DNA from: Pyrenopolyporus hunteri
Lineage: Eukaryota; Ascomycota; Sordariomycetes; Xylariales; Hypoxylaceae
DNA: 64,000 bases
Reading direction: 5' to 3'
Assembly: GCA_902806595.1 (NCBI GenBank)
Contig: CADCXC010000044.1
Coordinates: 124,001 to 188,000, forward strand
Both the position numbers and the translations under genes were made by a program. Below are positions 47,778-58,712 of the stretch, in pieces (the first letter of the stretch is position 1; each line of letters starts with the position of its first letter). Below the pieces are notes generated by a model, which saw only the letters and a program-made list of their open reading frames with translations, made no database searches and had not been told where the DNA came from.

Positions 47778-48660
47778 ATGGACGGCGAACCATCCGTGAG
47801 GGATGGCAAAAGACCAGCTGAAAATAAGCAGCCACCAGGGATTAGTGGCCATAAAATTCATCTTCAGCACCAGATCGCCACCGCCGCACTTGCGAAACTC
47901 CCTCTGAAGACCGTCGTCTCGGTCTTCCGTCACCAATGGCATAAAGACAAGGCCCGCATGACCTTTGCGCACGCTGAGCAATTCATGCGCGAGCAGAATC
48001 TACCTTTGGTTAAGACAGAATGGCCGAATTTGGATAAATACCGACCGCGGCATTGGAAGGTCCACCGCTTCCAACTCAGTCTACTCAGAGAAGATCTTGT
48101 GTAGCACCGCGAGAAGTTCATCAGGCTATACCTAGACTCCATGGTCTCCTCTACTCGCCCCCCAAAACGGGATCCAATCACTAAAGAGAAGGCGCAGAGC
48201 GTTCGGGAGTATCTGTATGTTAGGCATACTATGGCTGACGAGTATCTGACCTGTCCATTTACTAACGAGACGGCGTAGCGCTACCGAATTACGCGTCAGC
48301 CTACCGAAAGACCTTGCCAAAGTCTACTACAGCAAGGTTCCCGCCTGCATGAACACCGTAGTCGATCCCGGGGAGTGTAAAGACCTTGTCGATCACTTCG
48401 GAGCGGAGCGGCACTCCATGATCCTCGTCGTGCCGATGTCCTTGAATCTTTGGAGCGTCCACCAAGACTACCCTGATCTCCTCCCCAAGACCCCGGCACC
48501 GTAGGACTGGGCCATGCCGGCAGAGATCATCGAGGCTAACCATTGGAAGATGAAGGAAGACTTGTTCTAGAGTGTGGACCGTAGGCAAGGGAGAACTAGA
48601 GCCGCCGAGGGCAAGGCATTTCCTAGGGCTCTCATGTGTCGCGTAAAATGTCACACAAGA
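47778..48660 (+). pseudogene. Decayed gene of unknown identity
   Basis: A protein-like reading runs MDGEPSVRDGKRPAENKQPP, then FAHAEQFMREQNLPLVKTEW and WPNLDKYRPRHWKVHRFQ. It meets TAG at 48102-48104, continues sensibly in the same frame (HREKFIRLYLDSMVSSTRPP, VREYLYVRHTMADEYLTCPF), and meets a second TAG at 48276-48278. After a one-base frame change near 48280 it goes on (LPKDLAKVYYSKVPACMNTV, ECKDLVDHFGAERHSMILVV) with two more TAGs. Each TAG could come from CAG by one C-to-T change in a CpA context, the repeat-induced point mutation type. I do not recognise the family. Alternatively it is chance coding-like DNA, but the length of protein-like sequence argues against this. Confidence 0.4.
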
Positions 48661-49729
48661 TGAGGCGATGAAATAAATTCATAGAGAATAAAGTTATTCT
48701 AACCTTCGGAGCCCGCCCATGTCTACGGCTCCTCTTACTATTCTATAAGACATTGTTCTTGAGAATCCAGACTTCCTACATAGCATCCGCCTCTCCATAA
48801 CTAGTCGTATTATCTTACGGTATAGAAGTCGAGGGACCCCCTGATACGTTCATCCTGAAACTTCCTTTGCTTGTTTCGGGTTTAGTTCCTACCACACGGC
48901 ATGTTTACCGTAATGTCATTATCCTGGGATGTGGTGTAAGCGCTGTATTTTTGTGGTCGCTTATCCGAACCTTTGTTAAAACATATCAAGCTAACGGGAC
49001 GCCGAAGCATTCCGAGACTACCCTGAGTGTTGAACCTCATGAAGGTTTAGTCGAGTTATACTAAGCGCGAGAGGCATAAGGCGTAAGTATGACTTATAAC
49101 CATCTTGACCCTAATTAGCCGGAATGCTTTATGTCGTCCCCTGGATGGCACAGATAAAAGCCTGAGTCTTAATTCACCAATTTGAGTTAGCTATCTACGG
49201 CTGTATTGTATAGTCAGTCTAAAGCGCCTTCATACCGTCTCCTACTCATGATATAAGCATAGTAAACGAGGACGTCTATAGGTGAAGTATATTAAAAGAC
49301 GGGAAAGGAATAAAAACAAAACATAACTACGATTCGGTGCTTATTACAGGCGGTAAGTTGGGAATATACCATAATCACAGATGCTAAACACGCTTGGGGA
49401 TTGGTTCTGATACGATGGCGCCAAATCTACATCGGCTATATTCTTAGCCATTACGGGAAGTGCAATCACTGGATAATACCTTATTGTGACGAGCCCCCAT
49501 TGGAACTTTTAATTAATTCATATACATCATACAAGGATTTCTCGTTGCAAGTTGATTACCTTCGTAGAGCCGGCGTTGGAAACCGCGCTCCTAGTCATAC
49601 CAAGCCGATTAAGCGGTATACCTGTGACTGTTTGATTCTCAACATCTAAGTACGGCCATTATCTCATGGAGAATGTGTTGGAGAAGCTACTATCGCAGGA
49701 ACAGGAGTAAGAGTAGCCGCTGACATTGA

Positions 49730-49761
49730 CCCTAACCCTAACCCCAACCCTAACCCTCACC
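49730..49761. repeat. Interstitial telomere-type tract (CCCTAA, degenerate)
   Basis: Five consecutive near-perfect CCCTAA units with one CCCCAA and a CCCTCA end, in the C-rich orientation on the plus strand. Confidence 0.8.
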
Positions 49762-50623
49762 TTTGGCCGCCTAGGTAGGTAAGCCGTTAGGCTAACTGGA
49801 AAGTTATATTGCCCCTGTATTATTCGGTTATGGATTGATAATCAATAAGTTATAAATAGGATAAATCTTTTAAGCCTTAATATTAACTTCGCTACCACTT
49901 AGAATATCTAAGCGGTGCTTGTGCGCCAACGTGATAGTCACCATCGTCCAGAGCATGTGAGATATATATCTACCTATTTCCACCAGATCATACCACTGAA
50001 CTCCATCATTTAGGCAGCGGTTGGGAATTAGACTCAACACGGTGCGGTTAAAAGAAAAAGGGGGTACTTACAGCTCATTTTAAGGGCTATGGTGTAGATA
50101 TTTTACTTACGCCGCCTATTAACCTGCTGTACTTACTTTATCAACCTCCTTACGGGTTCATAGAATCGAGTTGTCGTGATGGATTACTATACTGATAGCC
50201 GTGTCAAAATATTCAATATAAAAGCCTCAATGAATTTATTCCATTTTGTATTCTTACTACATTGAGTCTTCATTAAATCATAGGCATTATTACACAATTC
50301 TAAGTTATTATATACATACTTAGGTACCTAAGTAGGTAAATAAGCTATTTTATGTTAAATCATCTTGTATTTGGTGATTAGGTTCTATTCCTTTGGGAGG
50401 CAAATAGCTCCCAAAGAGAACCACGGATTCGGGACTCTACGTACAGAATTAAAGTAGTACCGAAGGCAGTCGATATACTTCTGGCAGCCTATAAAATAAA
50501 GGAAGTCAAATGAAACAAGGCATGAAATATCCAAAAATTGAAATTTATATAGATTAGTTAAGAACATACGGCTTTGAAAGATGAATCCTACATTAACACC
50601 TTCTATCCCTTGACCCAGGTTAT

Positions 50624-50643
50624 CCTAACCCTAACCCTAACCC
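50624..50643. repeat. Interstitial telomere-type tract (CCTAACCCTAACCCTAACCC)
   Basis: Three perfect CCTAAC units plus CC, same orientation as the tract about 0.9 kb to the left. Confidence 0.85.
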
Positions 50644-52947
50644 AGATCATTTACATATCCAATAAGTATACCTTTCGTATTCGCTTCAATGGCCATGACT
50701 TGTCACATTAGATAGTTCTTATGCGAGTGAACGTTAACTAGTCACGCAACGCCCATATATTCGAATAGTAGTCACCCCTGTACGGTCTGCTTGGCTCGAG
50801 TCATCTGGCTCTGACCTGTGAACACGAAAGAGAAAAATAGGATTATTGTCCGACAATGAAAGAAGGAATAGCTTGAAGTCTCCCCTAGCCAATCCTAAAA
50901 TGGTTGGCTGGGGTTTAGATGAACTTGCATGGTTAATAGAAGGTGCTTACTGCCTATCATAATTATCAAATATTAACCAGCCAACATTCAATGTGAGAAA
51001 GACTCTCGATTGGGCATCACCCAAGAACTTAATAGATACCTGATATAACTTATTTTGTTCGTCGTAACTGCGCCGTATGGCTTATCTGGTATCGACTAAT
51101 GGTGCGTTGCATCGTATATCTTGGGTGGTGGGTCTTAAGGCTGTAAGGGTACCATGTAACGGCGCCACGTGCCTAGGTGAACAGACCGATCGTCCCCATG
51201 AACAGAACCAACAGCTTCGGCTAGTGGCATACATCCTTGACCATGATTTTGAGCCGCATATCTAGATCAACAACGACATCCCGATCTCATCAGATCTTAT
51301 GTAAGGAGGCCGGGATGACGTGGCGTGCGGTGCCGCTCCCTTTTGTGTTAATGCCGGCCATGATTTCGGACGAATGATGTTTACGGATCGGTCGATTGGG
51401 TGCGATATGACATATCAAATACGTCGAACTTGTTCAGACTCTTTGGGGTGGATGGATCTCCCCTCTCACCTTCCTTTTAATATGTTCGTTATGAATCTAA
51501 CCTCAGGTATCAAGCGCCCTTAACTTCGAGTTATATAGCCGGACCAGTTTTTGAGTACCATGACTCCCGCATGATTTTTGTTAATTAACAGGTAACTATG
51601 CGGGCAGTGAAATCAGCGGATAACTTAATGTTATTGTACGTTGTCTCGAGATATAATGATGTCCCACAGAGCTTGACTCGAAACAAGGGAGATTAGGTTA
51701 CGCACCGTACCTAGGCATTGGGGCGCCATAGACCCAACGGCTGTCCGGTCAATGAATATCACAAATTAGTCTTTAAATCTTGTAATATAATTGTGTTAAA
51801 TTGTGATGGGAACCTATGGAAATCAAGGATGAGAGAGACGGTTCTGAGGAATACGGTAAATATCAAATACCCTGTCTCCTAGTTCTTTACCTGAGATATA
51901 TAAGACAACAAGTCAGGCTACTTATCTCCTCTAATTCAACTCGTCTTTTTTACGTTAGTGCTCAGAAATCGCCAAAATCGGGTCTCGCCGGAAGAGTCTG
52001 CCCGGGTGGGCGTTCTGATAGGAATATCCTATATCGGGAAAATATCCGCCACTAGGAAATTTAACAGCCATTATCTTCCTGTATTATAGACTGCCGCACA
52101 AATACCGAACCATTCCCCGGGCAACATGTCTCACCACCTAACGAGTATATTGGCCCGTAGTCACCTGAGCGTACACAGACACCACTTCGGCATGCCGAAG
52201 CCGCATGTTAACGAATCCCGGCCGCCGTTGGAAGTCACACATATAAGACTTGCATGGATAACCGTTTCATCGAGGATTAATGATCATCATATTCATTCCC
52301 TTCTGAGAGTCTAGACTTGATATCTATCCACGCGGCCTGTCTGCGGCCGCGCCCCATATCCGGTGCGACACAGAAGCTTGGCCCACGAGCTGTCTCGTAT
52401 AAGACCACGTCAGTCCAGCGACGCTTTTGCCCGGAAAACCAGTTTTTGGGCTCGAGTCCCATTTACTGGACGGATGCCTTGCCTAATATCGAAAAACTTC
52501 GTTGACAGACTCGAGCCTTTACCGTGGACTCAACTCGCGGCATCAACCCCTATTCGTCGTGTCGAGTTTCGCGAATCACAACTAGTTTCTCAACTTCACT
52601 TAACGACCAATACAATTAATCGACAAGATAAATAATTCTGCACCATTTGATCGCGAGGTCAAGCGTCTAGTCCGAGCCCTAAGAACGAAACTTTAGAAAA
52701 ACCACCCGGCTTGTGCCCCAAAATATGCGAAGTAATTACAACATGTGAGCCATAGCGTCGATGTCATTAGAAAGCCTTGAGGCTAACCTTCCAACTTTTC
52801 CTTAATTTTTATTTATATTCCAACACCGTAGTCGCCGCCCTTTCCCCTTACGCCCCTCATCCCTAAGGCGGCAACGCCACCCTCCATCAGACATCCGGTA
52901 CATGCGGGAGTAAAAAATGAACAAAAGAAAAGAGAAGTTGACGGGTC

Positions 52948-54587
52948 TCATTGTGCCGGTATTAAGCGGCATTGCACACCATTATTCAACGTTAAGGATA
53001 GCGTTAGTTGTTCTCTCCAGTCGGTGGGATCTAAGTTCTCGATGCCGGAGAAGGCATGGAGCAAGCGCGCGATCGTGTATGACGCCTCGGTCAAGGCAAA
53101 CTTCTGACCTGGGCAGATCCGAGGGCCACCGTTAAAGGGTAAAAATTCCCAGCCGGGACGAAGGTTCTCCCATCTCTCGGGTCGGAACTCGTCGGCATCC
53201 TCGCCGAAGAATTCTTTCCGCCTATGCATCACGAAAGTGCTGTAGGTGACGACGTGATGTTTCGCAACGAATAAGGGCGATTTGCCGTCGGGACCGCCGC
53301 CCACGGGCAGAACGGTGTCCTTGTTGGCCATGCGGCTGTTCGTGGCGATGGGAGGGAAAAGACGGAGCGCTAGACTCATGATTAGAAACGTGAGTCGTGT
53401 GGGGGATGTTCAGGGGAACTTACTTTCGTGCACCACATATCGAAGGTACTTCATGTCCAAGATGGCCTCGTATGTTAGGGGCTCACAGTAGTGTTCCGAT
53501 ACGTCGGCCCGGAGTTTGTCCCAGACGTCGGGTCTTCGAGCCAACATGAAAAAGACAAAAGCGAGTAGGCCGGCGGTGGTATCACGGGCTGCCAAGAGCA
53601 TGTTCACGATCTGATCCCGAAGCATGATTGGGTCGTCGGTATCCTTGGCAAGTTCGTTCAAGAAGACGTACTTTTGTCGGGCACCTTCGTTTAGTTCCAG
53701 CTTTTCGGAAGGGGATGCAGCTTGCTTTCTACGATACTCGCGAGCTTGAGCAACGAATTTGTCGGCATAAGCGTGGACGACGCCGCAGGAGTCGCGGAAC
53801 TTCTGGTCTCGATGGGCAAACATGAGATTTCCCAGACGTAGTCGCAGAATGGTCCCCTGCTGGGCGTAGTCCAAAGCATGGTGGAACGCGGTGGCAGCCT
53901 CGGATGCATTCTCTGACATCAACCCCACGGACTCTCCAAACATATACTCGCTGTTGGAATCCAGGACCTATCACAGAGTATTAGTGGCCTAGAAAAGGAA
54001 AAGGGGCAAAGTGGGTCACATACCATGCGGAAGAAAAGCTGCTGCAGATCGACTTTATAGTCGAGACGTCTGATGAGGGCGATGAGCTGATCGACGTGGT
54101 GTTCGAAGATGGCGAAGTCCGTCATTTGGGCTCGAACAAAACTTGGACGAATCAGGGCACGCTGGTGTGCCCAGATCTCGTCGTCCGTGGTGAAAATACC
54201 TCTCCCTAGAAGCGGGGAAGCACTCTTCCGTCTCAGGGGACCCATTCCAAAGTCTTGGAACTGGAATGACAAAACATTCTGGATGAGCGTCGGGTCGCAC
54301 GTGTTGATGGTGGTCCGGAGGTAGGTGTTGGTGGTGAAGGTGAGGCCATTGGCGGCATGCCGGGACCTGAGAAGATTGAGGAAGCCGTATTTTTTTGCTG
54401 CCCCGAGATTCTGCACGACGACATCAGTTCCGAAGATCGGATCCAGCTGGGCCAGCTTCTTTGGGGGGAGACAGCCGTTCTGTCTCTTCATATGATATCG
54501 ACGTCGGCACAGCATAAGCCACTCGACTGTGTAGTACAGGAAGAAGACGACGAGGCCGGCTGCGGCCAAGAGCAACGAGAAAGCCAT
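52948..54587 (-). CDS. Cytochrome P450, CYP52-like (alkane/fatty acid hydroxylase type)
   Basis: 509 residues from exons 54587-54024, 53967-53424 and 53369-52948. N-terminal membrane anchor MAFSLLLAAAGLVVFFLYYT (residues 1-20) for the ER. I-helix oxygen-binding motif AARDTTAG at about 314-321. The ExxR motif is formed by the second splice: HE|T-L-R (Glu369, Arg372) in ETLRLFPPIATNSR. The acceptor is the tctag before 53369; using the nearer atgag would give an in-frame stop. PERF-region FRPERW and the heme loop FNGGPRICPG with Cys455 are intact. CYP52-family members hydroxylate n-alkane or fatty acid termini; closely related clans act on other lipophilic substrates, so the substrate is open. 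Three CCAAT boxes lie upstream. Confidence 0.93.
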
Positions 54588-57191
54588 GACGAAGATTGTA
54601 ATAGACAGACACTATCTGTTGCATGTCACACTGCAGAAGAAAGATGGGGAGCGGAGAAGACTGTGAGCTTACTTATATTCCCGGGAGCTCTTTTGGCCAA
54701 TGCTGCTGGTTGGACCCAGACCGTGACAAATGAGGGAGAACATGCCCGTCTCTCTGTCTCCAAAGCCCGATGATGCCCAGCGACGAAACTGTCTCATAGG
54801 AAGCGGCAAGGGGGATCCATAAACTATCTTGGCCACCGATACGCACGCATGCTCAATCGTCCACGGGTTTTGTTAGCCAGATTGTCAACTCGGTAGAAAC
54901 CCTTCTCTTTAACCAATCAGGCAATTGTCCATTAAGCGTACGTCCAATCAGCACGCCCCGCAACGACCTCGTCACTAACACGGCGTGTCCAATAGAATGC
55001 TTGTCACAAGGGATAAATGCACAGGTAGTACGTGAATTCGCACGTAAGAAGTACCGTGCCGGCCGGGGAGCGGAAAACCATGAAGAAATCTCTTCTCCCC
55101 ACTCCTTCTGGAACTGGCCACCGGTCCCACGGCTTATGGAAAAAGGACCCGTCGTAGCGTCTACTTCCCTCGCCGTTGCGGTGGCTAGGCATACTGTTTG
55201 GAGCTTGGGAGACGGTGACGTCTGGGACGCCGGCTGGCTGGTGAGTATAAAATTTCATTATACGAGTTATCACCGTTTTGCACGTCATGGCCATGAGCTC
55301 CCTCTCTGCCCCTCTGCTTATGTGTCTACGTAAGAGTGGCGGGTCTCCATTTGTCCTGGTACTTGGGTCATCGATGGGTCCCCAGTTTGCGGTTATCGTC
55401 AGTCGGATTCCTCGCTGATCTATACAGAGAGAATGTGTTCGGCGACTTGCCTTGTACAACTCAGCCCCCCAGACCCTCTTGCTCGCCCCGTCGTCTTTAG
55501 CATGTCTTATTCATCGCAGGACATTAAACTCGGCGGATAGCAGGGTTTTAATTATAGCGGTGTCACCACTCTCTCCTGGACAAGGGACACGATCCTCCCA
55601 GATTAGGCGAGGCGTGCCGCGAAGCTAACGACGGTCTTCATGATGAGGACGTGTCGTAGGAAGGGGAGTCGTGTTGTGCCTCTATGATCTTCATACGGGC
55701 CTCCACGACATATGATGAGCGCGGCTGAAGCTCGAAATGTCCGAGACCACGTGGCCGCCCGCTGAAGAAAAGGAGATCTCGTTGGGACTCACACATATAA
55801 CCTACATACGCGAGTAGTGAGCTTCGAGCGACGTCGCCCACTTGGCACGTTTTTCTCGCTCATATACCGAAAAGCAACGACCACGGAACGTATACACCAA
55901 AACCAGGCTGGTTTAAGCCTAGAGGGCCCCATGGTTCGGGGACTGTACCGAAGACTCGGGGTTGGGGGAACTAAGGTGAAGAACGCGTCTGTGGATACCT
56001 GGAAGAGGAGTAAGCAGCGATTCGGCGGTTATAGGCGGCGGCTCCGAATGCGAGTAAGCTAAGCGGGAAGGGGGAATAAGGAAAATAAAAGATTGGGAAA
56101 ATAAAAAGAATATTATCCATCTACGCTCGCTTCGCGGGTTGGTTCCAATCGAGAGGTCAAGATCAGCGAATGGCTCGACTATCCACTTGAAGAAGCGGTA
56201 TGTTACATCGGACGCTCACCATTCCGCTGCTACAGCCCGTCTGTCTTCCGTTCGATGTGAACCTCTAAAGTAGGTACAGTTGTCAGTTGAGGGGGTCGAT
56301 GGTGGAGTTGACAAGGGTGTATAGAGCCCACGCAGGGGATTTCAGGGTTCTGACAGGGTCTTCGGTTGAACCTGCAGCGTTCTCCATCCCCAGCTTAATA
56401 TCCTATAGGATCGTTACAGAGGGCGGCATGGGACTGCCGGGTTTCCTGCTACGACTCTAGGTTGCGACTACAACGAGACGCACGCCCGTACGCTACGGCA
56501 CACCAAGAATGATGCTGCTTATTGCCTCGCAATTTTTATTCCATACACTTCGCTACCTTTTTCCACAACCTGTCATAAGCGGCCTCGCCAATCACGCCCG
56601 GCAAACCGCTTTCCCCTGTGATAATAGAGTTGCAGAGGGCGGCAAGCGTACGATGATGTGCTGGACACTCTGATCTTTACGTGAGACCACAACCATATAG
56701 AAGAACGTCTAGCGCCATCATTGGGAGAAGGCGCCAGAAGAAAAGTAATCGAGAAATGGGAGTGGACCGGCCGAGAACGCGGCCCTGTTCCAAGGCCATG
56801 GGAAATAAAAACAGTTCTCCGTCGGTGTGGATTTCTGACCAACTGCGTCGCGAGCGGGCTTCGAGGCGGCCAATCACGCCGAGGAGATGTGAGAGACTTA
56901 ATCCGGTGAGATGGTTTCTGGGTTCCTTGGGACGCATCATACTCCCGAAAGGCTGGGCTATCAGGCAGCTTCTCTCCACTTCCATCCGGCAGAATAGGCA
57001 CTGGCTGCGCGCCCAACGTGGCCGTGACTTACATATAGTCCTACAATATGTCATATCTCTAGTTGAAAAGCGTCCATATCTTCGTATACCCAAGCCCTAT
57101 CCGAGTAAAGCTCCCCTTGAATATGTTGGTGTTCGTGCAATCTTAGCCTGCCCACCGTACCATATAAGACGCACGGCATTTCCTTTTCACG
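54588..57191. other. Intergenic between P450 and NmrA-like gene
   Basis: About 2.6 kb. The left part is the P450 promoter. Near 56525-56660 the minus strand has a protein-like tail (LAALCNSIITGESGLPGVIG..., ending AKCME and stop) with no upstream continuation I can join; it may be a gene remnant. A TATAAG-like element (57162-57168) lies 24 nt before the NmrA ATG. Confidence 0.4.
54913..54993. promoter_or_regulatory. Three CCAAT boxes upstream of the P450 gene
   Basis: CCAATCAG at 54913-54920, CCAATCAG at 54944-54951 and CCAATAG at 54989-54995, all in the same orientation (reverse relative to the gene), 330-410 nt before its ATG. CCAAT-binding HAP complex sites are common in fungal promoters; specific regulation is not shown. 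Confidence 0.4.
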
Positions 57192-58158
57192 ATGACTACT
57201 ATCAAGAATGTCGCCGTTGTAGGGGTCTGTCCGCTCCACTCGTACGAGTCACATGAGATGGATACTGACCTCGTTTGATTAGGCAACGGGGAAGATCGGC
57301 CGCCCAATCGTTGACCGACTTCTGTCGTCGAAACTCTTCAACGTGACTGTTCTCACTCGTGACGGGAGCCGTCAGCGTGGTTTCCCCGCAGACGTCACCG
57401 TCAAGGAAGTTGACTACGATTCTGTTGAGTCATTAGAGTCCGCGCTCCAAGGGCAAGATGCGCTGGTCTCGGCGATGGCCTTCGAGGCCATCCACGTGCA
57501 GAAAAATCTCGTCGACGCGGCGGCTAAAGCCGGCGTAAAAAGGATGATTCCTTCAGAGTACGGGAACGATCTCATGAACCCCAAGCTGGCCGCCTTCCCT
57601 ATCTACCAGCCCAAAATTGCGATCAGGCAGCGCGCGGAGCAGAAGGTGGCCGAGTATCCTTCCTTCTCTTGGACCACTATTCATAACGCCTCCTTTCTGG
57701 GCCCCGACTGGACCTTGGACTTCATCGTGGACGTGAAGCAGCGCAAGGCCGATATCAAGGACGGCGGCGACGTCCTATTCTGCGCCACAACCTACGACGA
57801 TATCGCTCAAGCCGTGATCGGCATCTTGACCCACCCGGAGGAGACGGCAAATCGCCCGGTGAGAATTTCCAGCGCCAACACGACCCAAAACGAATTGATT
57901 GCACTGGCCAAGGAGCTGGGCGCTGACGACGGCTGGGATATTACTCATTCGAAGACCGAGGATCTAGAAACCGAGGCTTTGAGGCGATGGGCAGAGGGTG
58001 ATCATAGCGAGGAGGTAATCGCCATGTTTATAAATCGCGCGTTCATTGGCGAGGGCTGGGGCGGATATTTCCCCGTCCGAGACAACGAATTATTAGGTAT
58101 TAGGGGTCTGGAAAGGGATGAGCTGAAAGCCATCGTCAAATCGGCCATGGATAGGTAG
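57192..58158 (+). CDS. NmrA-like / isoflavone-reductase-like NAD(P)-binding protein
   Basis: 302 residues from a 33-nt first exon (57192-57224, MTTIKNVAVVG) and exon 2 57283-58158. The splice restores the Rossmann motif VVGATGKIGRPIVDRLL. The atypical-SDR pattern follows: LTRDGSRQRG (NADP-type Arg), VTVKEVDYDSVESLESALQGQDALVSAM, and AAAKAGVKRMIPSEYGND, the isoflavone reductase/NmrA signature (the classical YxxxK is absent). Members are either NADPH-dependent aromatic-alcohol reductases or regulatory redox sensors; no substrate can be named. The GTCTGT donor is weaker than usual. The stop codon TAG is supplied by a CCTAGGTAGGTACC-type repeat directly at the end (GATAGGTAGGTACC). Confidence 0.88.
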
Positions 58159-58170
58159 GTACCTAGGTAG
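58152..58170. repeat. Palindromic repeat overlapping the NmrA-like stop codon
   Basis: TAGGTAGGTACCTAGGTAG begins within the last codons of the upstream gene; its TAG at 58156-58158 is the stop. Confidence 0.7.
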
Positions 58171-58712
58171 TCATAGGGGGTTGGTCTATTCTCAGAAACA
58201 AGATGAAGACCGACTCATGGGTATCACTTTGTAATTTTCGCTACCAACATGTAAATCCATCCTCCCGGTGCCACGGCACACGTATTTGAATGCCAACTTC
58301 CTTCGGTTTGAGTCTCGTAAGTCTTACCTACTTAGTTTATCCACGAAGTTCTTTATATTTCCATGAGACCACACAATGAAAATTCCTAAGTTCTGCTCGT
58401 CAAAGCGATTATGCCTAATACCCTCTTTGCGAACCAGCCGGCCAGAGTTCGAGTTTGAGAATGAATCGTCCTTCCGCAATCGAGATGGGATTAGAGACCT
58501 TATGTACGAAGACGGCGACCGCCTACGCCGTGTAAACTCCAGGATAATCCCTATTAAACAGAGTTCCGCTTTTGTTTTCCATTTGATTTCCATGTACACT
58601 CTTTGCGTTCCTGCACTGTTTTATTGGCGCCAGCGAAGATGGGAGTTCGACGTGATATATTAGTGTTGTATCCCTTAATCTAAAGTCTTTCCTTTTCCTT
58701 TTCCCCCTATTC
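58159..58712. other. Short intergenic between convergent genes
   Basis: About 550 bp, likely both 3' UTRs. Overlapping short frames on both strands carry no signal. Confidence 0.5.

Larger units (their letters stand above)
48661..52947. other. AT-rich gene-free region with telomere-type tracts
   Basis: About 4.3 kb of AT-rich DNA without a supported gene. It contains two interstitial CCCTAA tracts, and frames are short and unrelated to any family. The right third (52100-52900) has more balanced composition but still no recognisable coding sequence. Confidence 0.5.

Noticed and set aside
55817..56062. Basic 81-codon plus-strand frame
   Set aside because: Arg-rich random-looking peptide with no recognisable domain or splice signals.
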